62,000 nt of DNA. Origin: Acanthaster planci (Eukaryota > Echinodermata > Asteroidea > Valvatida > Acanthasteridae). The DNA lies in assembly GCF_001949145.1 (NCBI RefSeq), contig NW_019091467.1, forward strand, positions 693,391 through 755,390, read 5' to 3'. Of the stretch, positions 38,226 to 49,843 are shown piece by piece; positions within the stretch are counted from its first letter, which is position 1, and each line of letters starts with the position of its first letter. The notes under the pieces were generated by a model that did not search any database, had not been told where the DNA came from, and saw only the letters and a program-made list of their open reading frames with translations. The position numbers were made by a program, and so were the translations under genes.

Positions 38226-38720
38226 ATGACGGCCCAATGTATGGGAAATTTTGGTTCTCACAAGTGGCTCTACCCGGAATATTTGCTGGACAAGTATGAG
38301 GACCGTGTCTTGAAGCCACGAAATGAACAAAATGAGACCGATATATGCGGATACAGCAAGGATACCGTGTGGGTCAACAAGCGGTACATCCCTACCGATC
38401 TCCGTAGCACGGCACCCGTACCGCGACACAAACTCATGGCCCCCAAAGCTCTGCCGCTGGCTGAGCCGCACTGGGTACCCCTCGGCGAGCCATCCCTCAG
38501 AAGTATTTCGAGGGCCAAGGAGGAGGCGGGGATCTGTGTATCCTCGCCGAGTACTCGGTGTGAGGAGTGGTCCACGCTTCGGCAGATGTTGCCGTCCAGT
38601 GGCCGGCCTATCACCTTCAGCCCGCCCAACTGGGGCACCGGGATGGCGATGCCTCCCCGAATGGTCAGAGAGAAGCAGACTAGATTCCCTCACATAAACA
38701 GCCCAATGACAAGGTATTAG
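38226..38720 (+). CDS. Uncharacterised 164-residue protein
   Basis: An intact frame of 164 codons, GC-richer than its surroundings. An in-frame TAA 15 bases upstream makes the ATG at 38226 the first possible start. The protein is soluble, without signal peptide or membrane helix, and rich in Pro, Arg and Trp: WLYPEYLLDKYEDRV (14-28), VWVNKRYIPTDLR (48-60), EPHWVPLGEP (80-89), FSPPNWGTGMAMPPRM (131-146). Short proteins with scattered Trp/Pro motifs include ciliary microtubule inner proteins, but I cannot match this one to a named family and assign no function. The last codons (ATG ACA AGG TAT TAG) contain AAG|GTATTA, a weak donor, so the protein could be longer if spliced; a strong acceptor at 39211 would add only about a dozen residues. 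Opposite-strand frames here are probably shadows. Confidence -1.
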   Translation: MTAQCMGNFGSHKWLYPEYLLDKYEDRVLKPRNEQNETDICGYSKDTVWVNKRYIPTDLRSTAPVPRHKLMAPKALPLAEPHWVPLGEPSLRSISRAKEEAGICVSSPSTRCEEWSTLRQMLPSSGRPITFSPPNWGTGMAMPPRMVREKQTRFPHINSPMTRY

Positions 38721-41700
38721 GACTAACTACCTGTAGAGAATCGAGTTTTGTTGCAAAGGTTCTGCAGTACACCTCCTGCATACTGATGTCATGTTAGACT
38801 CGGAGAGGGCATTTTTTTTCTTCCTCTTGGTCCAAGGCTCAAGTAAACCTTAAATTGCGCATTCATTGTAATTAAGTTAAAAGAAAGAATAGCCTCTGAT
38901 TGCACCTTAACGCAAGGGGTCTATAGGCCCATTCAACATTTTCGCGGCAATTTTGTTGCATTAAGCAATGGTCCAGCAAGAGCACGTCTGGCTGGATACA
39001 TTTTTTCACTAATTTAGTGACAGCAATGCCAACAAATTGACTGACTGTTACTCCATGAATATTGCAACTCTTTTAGCTATGAAACTCGAAAAAAGTAGAT
39101 CGAGGTTTGAGAAAATGGAATTCTAGCTTTATCAAGCGCTGGCCCAGATTCTTAATCATTACATGTATTTTCAATCACCACATATTTCATTTTTTGTTTT
39201 GTTTCTCCTAGGCAACCTGCTTTCCCTTTGTCATCCTGTTTATTGTTTTAGGAAAATTGCGTTAATGTTAATGGAAATTAACGAATCTTACCATGTTTAA
39301 ATCTTCGGTGGTTTCTGTTCCTTCCTCAACGCTTCAGGTTTGTGCTGTACCAGGTACTAGAATTATCATCCACACTGGGTTAATTTCGATTTTTGCATAG
39401 TCCTTGAGTCCATTTATTGCTTGCTTAATGGAAGTCCAACAAGTCGTGAATGTCTTTACACTTTGCTCAGCTAATGGAGTTCCTTTTGCAACACGGGATG
39501 GAATGGCTAATCTACATCCATCCATTGGTGTCACTAGAATTTTTTTAAGAGGAAGCATTTTCAGTGGGGTATCCAGGTTTTATTTCGAAATTTTGTTTCA
39601 GCAAACCGTGGCCTTTTTTTCTGCTACCGGTACTTTCCCCTTTCAAGATGGCAGAAGACTAAAATGCCAAAATCACATCTTTGGGATTCTTTATCCTCTG
39701 CAGATATACAGATGACATGCACCTGACAAATCGCCTCTTCAAGTTGCATTAACTTCTAGTTTCTCTGAGCACCATGTATCCGCAAGAGCAAGAAAAAAGC
39801 TAGGAAACAGTGTGGAATCCAATCTACACTTCTGTTTGTGGCCATGTGATCTTCCTGGAGCTTGCAACAGGCAACAACTTGATGGAAACCTCAGGACAGC
39901 CCTGTTCATAGATATTTGCCACCAGATTCTCCAAATGAGCAATCTTTCTTATATCCATCTATCTGTTTTCCTCACCAATTGCTTAGATTTATAGCCAAAG
40001 TCAGTAAATATTTGTATTTGCCGATAGTGGCAAATATTAACCAGTATAATGTGCATTCTTTGTCTAATAAAAGCTTTCCAAGAAACACTATTTTCCCCCC
40101 AGATAGTGGCTTGATTTCTGGGTCAAATTTTGCCTGATTTCCCTTCCAAACTTTGGAGGTTTTGGCTCAATACAAAGTTGTATTTTGCTGTAGGAGTACA
40201 AAACTGTACTTTCAAGCCAAAGATGCCAATTGCTTTCACTTAGTATTAACATTACATAGATGTACAGAGGGGTTTGGGACTTGAGACAAAGCTAGCAATT
40301 TGCCTTCATGACTTGGCTGGCATTAGATAGGATAGTGTAGCTGTGAGGGAGGGCAGTGACTGGGGCAGATATCACCACTCTGGGTGCGAGCCCCCCAATG
40401 CTTTTAGTCTCCACTCATGCTGTTTTGCTTTCTCACCTCTAATGCAAGTTAAGCAACTGAAGCCTTGGCAAATAGCTAAGACAAAGCTTGAAAAAGTGAC
40501 AGCCAAGATCTGAAACTTCTTAGTGCTGGGGTGGGGAGTGCCATTTCCATTTCAGTTTTTATGTGTGCTGAGTGATCCACACCCTATCTCACAAGCAGGA
40601 AATGTTGTCTCTTCTTGTCAAAAACCAGCCAAGAACCAAAGGCGATATCTATGCTGTTGCATTGCAGGTTGCCAATATTTTTGCCGAGTGGAGATGCTGG
40701 GCGCTGAGTATTCATACGCTAAGCAACATCATAAAAAAAAACCTCCTCTGCTAAAACTTTTGCAAAAATTTATCTTTCCATTTCCAAGATTCATATCTGT
40801 ATAAAAGTGGATTGAAATATTTGGTCAGGTTCACGAAGAGTCAGTTGATGGTATCGTAAATGGTGTGTGGAATGTAAATGGTACTCGAAAAACCCATCTG
40901 GAATTCAGTGTTTTTGACAATCTGTCCAGAACCAATGTTTAAAAGACAAAAAAAAAAGCTTTTACCTCTGATCACTGTGAAGTACGGAAACAGAAAGCAG
41001 GGGAAAGGAATTGTCAAACATCAAAATAAGCTTCTTCAGCCTGGTTTTGGAATGATGGCTCATATTTTAGCTAGAAAGTGGGCAGCACTTGTTGCAAGGA
41101 GCATTTAACTATGGATTCTGTGCTGTTTCCTAACCTGTTGTGGACAAATGATCTTACATGCAAAATGAGACTCGAGTTTCCTAGAGTTAGGCAGGAGTTA
41201 TTTTCAGAAAACTTTATTTTTCACCTTGTCTTTTTCTTCCCACAAACAATGCAGACTGAGTTAACAAAAATGTTACATAACACTGAGAAGCTCTGTTATC
41301 TGTAAAATTACAATTTTTGAAAAAAGCCCAAATGAAACAAAACTAAAATAAAATGCCTAACAAATGAACAAACTAAAAACTGTTTTTATCACTGGTGAAA
41401 AAGAATTGATGGAAACAAATTACGCAGGGTATTTTTGTACACACATGTGGCAAACTGTTAATTTTTAAGGACCTAAATACGTTATTTGACATTACCCTAT
41501 GCAATTACATAGGCACATTTTTTGGTAGTTAATATTCACATTGAGCTTCACAATTCAGGCAGTTGGCTCAAATTACCACATGCCTGCAATATTTTGTTCT
41601 GACTTGTCTGTTCATGGGAACATTGCCCATGATTTATATGTGTATTTATGGATGCTCTTCATTTTTGTGTGGATGACTTAAATTACCAATCTGACAGGTC

Positions 41701-44700
41701 ATGGTCTAAAATGCAAGGGAAATTGGTCCATAAATTTAGACAGAGTAAGGAATTTTTGACGGTAAATGTAATGAAATTGAATACAGCAAATTTTACTTGA
41801 CTCAATATGTTATGTCATACATTACATTATCATGCTAGACTCATTACTTAACATTTTAGCTTCTGCAGGGTTATATAACGGGTCCGTGACCACAAAGCAA
41901 AACCTGTTTCTTTTTATATAAAGCACAAGTGTGCATTGGTACAACTACATGTTATGGATAACAGGGTTCGAAGATTGTTGCTCACTGAATTACGAGTGTG
42001 CTGAAGTGTTTTCATTATATGATTAATCCTATGCAAACATTAACTGATTTGGTCATTTGTGAATGCAGTTTCTCAAGTCAGCTCGTGTGGAATGTCTCCA
42101 CAGCTTGTTGCCAATGATGGGGTTGAAATGGGTCTTATTTTTCATGTGTAGCTTCACAGATACACCATTCATGCATGAGGGCAGGACTTCACTGCATGGG
42201 GGCGGATTTCCTTTCTTAGGAAAGACAGGACAGAACTGTGGGGTCAAAAGTTTGCTTTTGGTCCCCACATCTATATTTCCCCTCATTTGTGAAACAAGTA
42301 TGTGTGTGTACTTCATCAAAAAAGCCACACTTTACATTTACATCTTTCAATATCTGGTTCAGCACCAGCACAGGAAGTCCATCAGTCCAAATGTGCAAGG
42401 ATGGGGAGTTCTGCAAGAGGGTCACATACCTCGCCATTGTTTTCACCCTAAACAGTCACTCAATGAATGATGGGTAAAAAATGGAGCCTTCATAAGTGTA
42501 GTTAATGTAACATAAGTAATGTTAGTAATGATGTTTCCTTTACAGCACCAGTTGTCTCTTAATTCAATTGAGGTACCGGTACTGTATTGGTTCCGATCAT
42601 TGAAAACATATTCCACTGGTTTTCCTCAAAGCCTTGCCCAAAATTTCTGAAGTGTGTGCATGCTGTCATAAGATTTTTTTCTAGATTGGTGTTTTTTTAT
42701 ACCTTTGTAACCTCAAAACATTTTGTGACTTTTCTAACTTTTCTACTTGTTAGCATACATGTGTGTCAAATACATACATGTAGAGTCATCGGTGCCCAGT
42801 GCTCCAAGATAGTAATTTCAAGTTGCCAACATGATCAACCATTGTAAACTTGCCTTTATCTAACCCTGTGCTTCCCTGAAAGCCTTGGTAAGTTTTTAAA
42901 CTAAACACAAATGGCCAAATGTGTGCTTTGAATTTGTTTTATAAAAGGTATGCACCTGCATTTTGTGTAAAAACTAAATATGATGGAGAACATAAAGTAT
43001 CATGTATGTGTATTTTTGCTAACTGATGTGAATAAATATGAATGCAGTGAAAAAAAATTAATGTGAGGGAACAGTTGCTTATTAATACAAATACATTTAT
43101 AAATTTCTTCACCATTTATGATTTTCGAGTAAAAAATTAATCATAAAGGTCTAAATTTCCTGCTGGTGTAGAGATGAGAAAAAATACCAAATAACCACAT
43201 GCCTCTGTTTCAGTAAAATGGTGTGTCTTGAATGGATATCTTTGAGGAATGTATTTGTGGGATGTAGCAAAACATGTCACTTAGCCAAACCAATTAATTT
43301 TTCCACATTGGGAGATGCTGTATTATCTTCCATATTTGAGGCCTTCATTTCTCAAGTGATTTTCAAAATCAGAAATAGCCCCATCACTTTCAAATTGGAT
43401 TCTCTCCCGGAATCATCCCAGATTCAAGCATAAACGTCACTTCACCAAATCTGGGCCGCCCACTAACATGTTCCAGAATTAGATCAGGTTGTGCATCATT
43501 TTTATGATAGTGCAGCTGCAGGCCATGCCAAGTACAACCCCAATTGCCTGACAGCCCCAAATCTGCCATAACCCCACTTAAGGCTTGGCAGGAGCTATAT
43601 GACTCAGTCCCCAGTCTCTGGAACAGTCACTTGAATAAACCCTTTTGACACTCTCACTGCATCATGAGCACACTGGTAACAAGCAACCCATGTAATTTAT
43701 GCATGACCCTGGGGGGGAGTGAACCAGTCAATCAATTGATGCTTTTGTTCAGAATATATCTTAGGTCTGCTCAACAAGACACAGATGGATGCATAGTTTA
43801 CAAAAATACTTTCTGGATGCTGAAAATGAATGTGATTCGTCAATGCAAGATGAATGAGCTTCATACCCTGATGCCGATTGGCCAATACCATCCATGATCA
43901 CAATCCTCACAAGCTCAGAAGTGAAACTGTACAATGTAGACGGTGCTACCACAAACTTACTCTCATTTCTTCCATAGGATTGTGCATAAAATGCCATACT
44001 TATTTGTCACTCAATTCATATGATGCACGTTGTAATGTCAAAAAGATTTTTGGCAATACAGAATCAATGCATTGAACAACAAGTGATACTCAGACTAAAC
44101 ACCAAGTGGCCGCTCTTTCCATGAGGCTTATTGCTCTGCATTTCATTACTGGTACAACGTGTCCTTACTTTTCCCCGCACTGTTGGATTGAGCAGAAGTT
44201 GGATAAGCTCCATAGGAATAGTATCCAGGGAGTAAGGATTAAGGACAACAAAATTAACAAGCAAGCTATAGACCAATCTGAATCTCTTGACATTTAATAC
44301 ATTCACATCTGTCACATTGATTTTAACACAAGATTACTTGTACAGTACAGTTTGCTAAACCTGCCGCTCCAAATATTGAATGCAACCTTTCAATATCTTG
44401 GCATAAATTCAGGTTGTAAGATAAATTATGAAGGCTGCTGCCTGCAGTACTCAGATAAAGCAACACACTGATACAAACTGCTTCTAAATCCCGTTTTCTG
44501 TTTTCACAAGCCAAGTTAGCTGGTCATGTTACTAAATTAGCTGGTAACCACTTTTGTGAAATAGTAGAAACTAAACCTCTAAATTTCATTGTTCTAGGAT
44601 GAATGCTTGCCATGTTTGTAAAAAAGAAAACAATTGTGACAGTATTTAAGTCACTTAATTAAAAGCTGCCTTATACACACTGGCATCACAGAGTCACTGC

Positions 44701-46158
44701 ACCAGAGCATCAGACAAGAAGGATATGCCCACTAGAGCATTTGTGTAACCTCAGTGTGGCGTCTGGCAGGAAAGCTCACAATGACCAATAAAATGTGTCA
44801 GGATGGTTGAGGCTTGCTCAACAAGCTAGAAATTATTTTTTGCCAGCAGAGTGAGTCTCAACCAGTCATTTTCTCATACTTCTATGTGACAGAACAGTGG
44901 TTGGCTGCTATGATATGGGACATTATTTTATACGGCATACATGTACATGGCACTTGCACCTTCACCATGAGAGCCATAAGCCATGTACAACAATCAACAA
45001 ATCTTAAATAGTAATTACCAGCCAATGGACAACTCCAAAAACACATTATCTTGCGAATACAGAAATCAGGAGTGATTTAAGAGCAGCACATCTGTGTGCA
45101 ACTTTCCTTCTGGTGTCACAGGAAACAGCCTCATTATTAGTTGGATATTAATTAAAAAGGAAAGTGAAAATTCATTACCATACTCAGACCTGTTTTTGGA
45201 AAAAAGTCACAAGCAGCAATTCTTAATGCAGCACAGAGTTGTGCAATTTTCAATGCTGTTATCATAAATTTGTTGAACAATTCTCTTTGTTTTAAAATGC
45301 AGTCAGTTATTCTACTTTGGTATTATTATTACAGTAACACACTGAATATGTCAAGAGTTGCCCACTCGTGCATTTAACATTATTTTAATGTGTTATAAAT
45401 GGTCACCACACTACAACATGATTTCATTTTGACAATGATACTGAGAACTGTACTTAGTTTGGACGTGTAGAAAGTAGAAGTCCTGCACTTCAAATTTCTG
45501 TACACAGCAATATTGGGTACGTGTGATCAGTGGCAATTTGTTAACCACTAGTCGATTTTGCCTGGTGTCCGGTATACATTTCAAGCATAGGTTACCAGTC
45601 AAAGTCGACCATTAGTTGACAATCTGTCACTGATCAAACTTACCCATTATGAAACAGTCTGTCAAGTTGACAGCTGCTATTTGCCGAAAGCCAAAGGATT
45701 CCAAATCTAGGAGCTGTCACAACACCTCCACTGAAATGTCATTTTCACATACATTTCCCACAGAGAAAAAGTTGGAGTGTTTCACAATTCACTTTTCTAT
45801 ACATGTACGCAAGTGCACATGATTAAGCTCTAGAATGCGTCAACGGTACACATACCTCAGCTAAACACTCACTAAACTTCTGACAGGCAAATGGCCTCAT
45901 CTTCAACCTACTTTAGAATTTACGACAATAGCTTTGTTTTTCCAGGTAAAACATCTTCCAAAAAAGCTTAAACAGTTATGCCTGGGGCATGCTTAAATAC
46001 AGTACAAAAAGTGGTGAAATGTTTTCATCATTTCTTTAGGGAATATATAATTCAAGGTTTTCGATTAAAAGAGACATTAACAAACAAATTAACCAAGAAA
46101 AGGAATTGAAAATACGAAAAAAACCTATTTCTAGCACTGTGGATCATGGTTTTCTACC
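38721..46158. other. Long AT-rich non-coding stretch
   Basis: No convincing exon. Strong acceptor-like sites (39211, 40670, 42550) lead into frames that soon close. Open frames near 39.4, 40.9, 42.1 and 43.9 kb are short, low in GC and unlike known domains. TACATGTA words are nearly absent until 44.94 kb. Confidence -1.
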
Positions 46159-46555
46159 GAGGTTGTGCACGACAGCCATTTTTCCAGTAACTGCCTGTGT
46201 TATGGAGGAATCTAGCAAAAAAGGTCTACTCATGTACGGGGCAGATCCTGTTTTTTTCAAAAGGGGGCATGATCCTGAATTTTTCACAGGGGGAGGGCGT
46301 GAGCTAAAGCAGTAATGGTAAAATGCCAGTATGTCGTGGAGTCTGGAGCCATTTTGGATTCTAGGTGCTCCGTGGTGCAATTTCAAGCAGTACGACACCT
46401 TTGTTCTCCTTCCTCCCTCATTTTTTCTCATTTACTTATTTATTGTCTGGGTCAAAAAAGGAGGATGCGCCCCTATGCCCCCTGGATCCACCCCTGATGT
46501 GTATCCCTGGGGAACAAAAGCCCTTACCGGAAAAATGACTACCATGCACAACCTC
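46159..46555. mobile_element. Inverted-repeat element
   Basis: 32-base terminal arms at 46159-46190 (GAGGTTGTGCACGACAGCCA...) and 46524-46555 pair at 27 of 32 positions, and all five differences are transitions. The interior near 46465-46500 reads CAGGGGTGGATCCAGGGGGC on the minus strand, like ends of repeats common in marine invertebrates, so elements may be nested. A 95-codon minus ORF inside is probably fortuitous. Confidence -1.
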
Positions 46556-46587
46556 TATCAAGCACCAGTTGTGCACAATATCTCTTC

Positions 46588-48243
46588 TCAATCTGGCTAC
46601 TACAGTTTCTAGTGAATGTCACAAAAAAGGTGGGAAAGGCTAACAACACCACACGCCAAATGACCATTGAAGGTACAGAATGACCACGTATCAGCTAAGC
46701 ATTCTCTACACATAGTACTTCTGGATCTGCTGAACCCAAATGGACAACAGAAAGCAGTGATTTCAGTTATTACTTGACTGATCTGCCTTCAGGATTTAGG
46801 TCTCTTGAGCACCTTTCCCATTGGTAAAATCTCAACGAGCACGTGCAATGCTTAACCAATCAGGACGGGTTCACCTGACATTCTCAACTATGTGGAGTGT
46901 CGGTCTCTCATGATGATTTGTGGAAAGTCCACCTTGCACTGGTTGAAAAAGCACACTTGGATTCTCTCAAATACATGTTTGAAAACATATGACAAATATG
47001 ATGGCATCTGTGAAATCTTTAACTTTTAAAGTTCTGGTTATGCAGTTGTGCATAGTTCACAATTTTTCATAGAATCATTGGTATGACCTTCTGAAAACAT
47101 GGTCCTTGGCTCAATTTTTTTTTCTTTTTTTTTTGACGAATGCTTATCATGACATAGGCTGTGTCAAAAGCTCGCACCTTGCCCATGGCTTCTGACAATT
47201 TACTGCAAGCTGTCCATGTGAAAACCTTTAGCTGTAGGCCCCCCAAGTTTCTCCTGTCTTATAACAAAGACTTGGTCTATTACTACACCCATACTACTAA
47301 TTGCCGTGTACTGGTAACAACTTTGTTGCAGAAATGGTAAAGGAAAATGACTTATATGCTTAATCCAATACAAAGTAAATAATACTGAAATGTAAACATA
47401 ACAAAAAAACAGAGGTACAGGTTTGAACAAATTGACATTTATTGTGAATGCAAAGCACCTGAGCAACGAATGACATGTAAGTATAAAAAAATAATGGCCC
47501 AGGCTTTCAATATGCCGCTTACATGTACGTCAAATGGATTTTAAACAGTAGTCCATTATTAAATCTGATGTGAATGAATCATAACTATGCTAAATATGAG
47601 AAGTACAAACAGCAAAATTGGCACAAATTTTACAAACACACATACACAATGAAGCACCAAATAAATTTCAATTTCCAATTTTTCTAGGGCAAAAACAGAA
47701 GTTGTTCCTTGTTACTCTAGCATGGAGCCTTAACTTCAGATTTTAAAACTTCCAAGGATAAGGGTGCAATTTTATTAGGGGCCACGAAACTGCAACTAGT
47801 TTTCGTTTCTTTTGACAGGCAGGTGAGCTCTGTGCACTCGTACATGCTTGTTTCACATTCCTAGTGTTGGCATGCCGTTGGTCTCCTGCAGTTCAGAAAA
47901 CTTGAAGGGAGGGGGAGTGCTCCTATTTCTCCCTCTACGACAACAAGCTGGATTTGTTTATCTTTCTTTTGCCATTGATAAACCCGACCCTGAAATGTCT
48001 CTAGAGGGGAAAATAGAGTGTGGATGTGTGCAAGTCCACACCCTGTATTATGTGGATTTCCTTTGTGCGAACGTCCACACTATGTATGTTTTATTCGTAC
48101 CAACATATAGACTTACATGGCACACTTATCTGGAAAACCTATCAGAGCGCACATGCTTATTATCATCATCGGGCTTATAAACATTTCTGAATCTCAGCTC
48201 CCTGGGGAGTACACAGCCTGATGTTGCCATTTCAGGTGAAATG
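46588..48243. other. Non-coding stretch
   Basis: Nothing supported. A 110-codon plus frame at 47848-48180 has no recognisable domain or splice context. Confidence -1.
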
Positions 48244-48440
48244 GCTAATCAGAGGTAAGTAATAACCATCTCTGCCCTCACAGGTACCCATTTACTCTCT
48301 TGAGTGGAGAGAGGGCAAGTTGGAGCTAGGGTTGGAGTAAAGTCACTTGCCTAAGGTTATAACATTAAGCCAGCTGGCTGATTTGAACCCCTGAACCTGT
48401 GATCAAGAGTTTCAAATTTTAACTTCCAGGCTACACATCC
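48244..48440 (-). mobile_element. SINE with tRNA-like head
   Basis: On the minus strand a tRNA-like head starts near 48437 (GTGTAGCCTGGAAGTTAA), with B box GGTTCAAATC at 48389-48380. A body follows with CCTTAGGCAAGTGACTTTAC, CTCTCTCCACTCAAGAGAGT and AAATGGGTACCTGTGAGGGC. This layout is typical of tRNA-derived SINEs, and the GTAAATGGGTACCTG body resembles a dispersed invertebrate family; I do not assign a name. No tail or target-site duplication is clear. Confidence -1.
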
Positions 48441-49309
48441 TCCCACATACCGTAAATGTACATGTAAACTAGTTTTCGAACTGCCAAGGGACAGATACCT
48501 GTACACTATCAGCGTATTTTGGGGGCTTCGAGAACGTACACTGATAAACATGCGTGAATTTGTCCACGCGGTGTTTGAAATATTGTAAAATGTTTCCTTT
48601 TCAACAGGTTACTATGTCCTTTCTGTCTCTGCACACAGCTATAACAGGCACATTGTCACATAGAATTACCTACAGAAACACAGCTAATATCCTTCACGAG
48701 AACTACAAGTAACACTCCTTTATCCTACTACACTGTGTACATTATATCCATGAGGAAAAGTCAACGAAAACAACAACTCGTGCCAAAAGCAAATTTCCAT
48801 TCAGCTGACCGCCCCATAGTTATCTTTATGTTCTACATAACTACACACTTCCTGACACTGATCCAAGAAATTGCACTTTTTAATCAAAAGAGCTGCATTT
48901 TATTTACAGTACAAATGCCACAGGACATGCTACCTGTTACAGAAAATGGCCATGCGGGGAGTTGGGCTAGTTGTTTCAGCACTGATTAAAAACGAGAAAC
49001 TCTAATAAAACCCAGCAATACAGGGATGGTGTTTCTTTTCTTCCTTTTCTTTTTTTAACTTGTGATGGTAAAAATGTGAGTAACTGATCAAGTTTTGTTG
49101 AGGTGCTGGGTGCAAGGTGCCAATGACATAACATTACCATTCTAGTCAATCTATCTGTCGTCAATGAAGGGGATATTTGTTCACTAAGCAGATATAGATC
49201 CCAGGTGGATCAAGAGCCGATTAATGAAGCACATGCAATGCAACAACACAGGGCTGGCATTCCCAGGAAAAAAGTCCTTGGCCTTTGTGTGATACGTAAT
49301 TCAATAAAC

Positions 49310-49343
49310 CGAAGTGATAGCACTTCGAAGTGCTATCACTTCG
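49310..49343. repeat. Perfect 34-bp palindrome
   Basis: GAAGTGATAGCACTTC is followed without spacer by its exact complement, and the next base on each side also pairs (C49310, G49343). A further GTGCTATC follows near 49358. No element ends are visible around it. Confidence -1.
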
Positions 49344-49715
49344 AAGGCTGACTTATGGTGCTATCCCTTTGGTACGTTGATGTTTCAAGCAGACTAACTT
49401 GTCTGTACGCATCTTTGTCCATAATACAGACGCCACATTGTGTAGAGAAGATGCAAATGAGTTTATAAACAACACCCACCAATGCAACAGGTAACTGTCC
49501 CTTTGAGATGCTTGATTTGGTTTGATACTTGATTGTGTGACAATTTTCTGAGGCGGCCGACAATGCTGTGAGGAAGTCTATACTACATGCATACATTTAC
49601 ACACTGCAGTCCAAGCCTGATTTACAACTGACATTTACTAACACTGATATTGCAGTACTTGTCTTTTATTACATGACAAAAGTTTAACATGTATGCGTTG
49701 TGCCTTATTCCCTAC

Positions 49716-49843
49716 AAGTGCCTGCGCTGGATCACTGTCAAATGGCGCCAAAATGTTTGAATCCCAGAGGCATTTCTCCCTGGCCCAAATTGTGCCCGTG
49801 AATCCATCTTGATGAGGTGTCACTTTGTAATGACCTGCTGATG
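49716..49843 (-). CDS. Candidate internal exon, minus strand (unknown gene)
   Basis: On the minus strand a strong acceptor (CTTCTGCCTTTCAG) opens 42 codons (SAGHYKVTPHQDGFTGTIWA, then REKCLWDSNILAPFDSDPAQ, then AL), ending at GTAGGG, a moderate donor. It begins with two bases, so it joins in frame to the exon at 54530-54595, which ends with one base. A weaker candidate follows at 49480-49565 in the compatible phase (acceptor CTTCCTCACAG, donor GTGGGT). I recognise no family; it could be a chance frame. Confidence -1.

Noticed and set aside
38184-38697. Long frames of 169, 122 and 124 codons overlapping the 164-codon gene
   Set aside because: GC-rich coding DNA opens several frames. The plus frame at 38226 has the best start context and a bounding upstream stop; the others look like by-products.
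43878-44075. Frame with two CxxC pairs resembling a zinc ribbon
   Set aside because: Short, AT-rich, no flanking exon signals; cysteine spacing alone is not enough.
48609-48711. 34-codon terminal exon after a good acceptor
   Set aside because: Open in one frame only by modest length, with no upstream partner exon and no recognised sequence.
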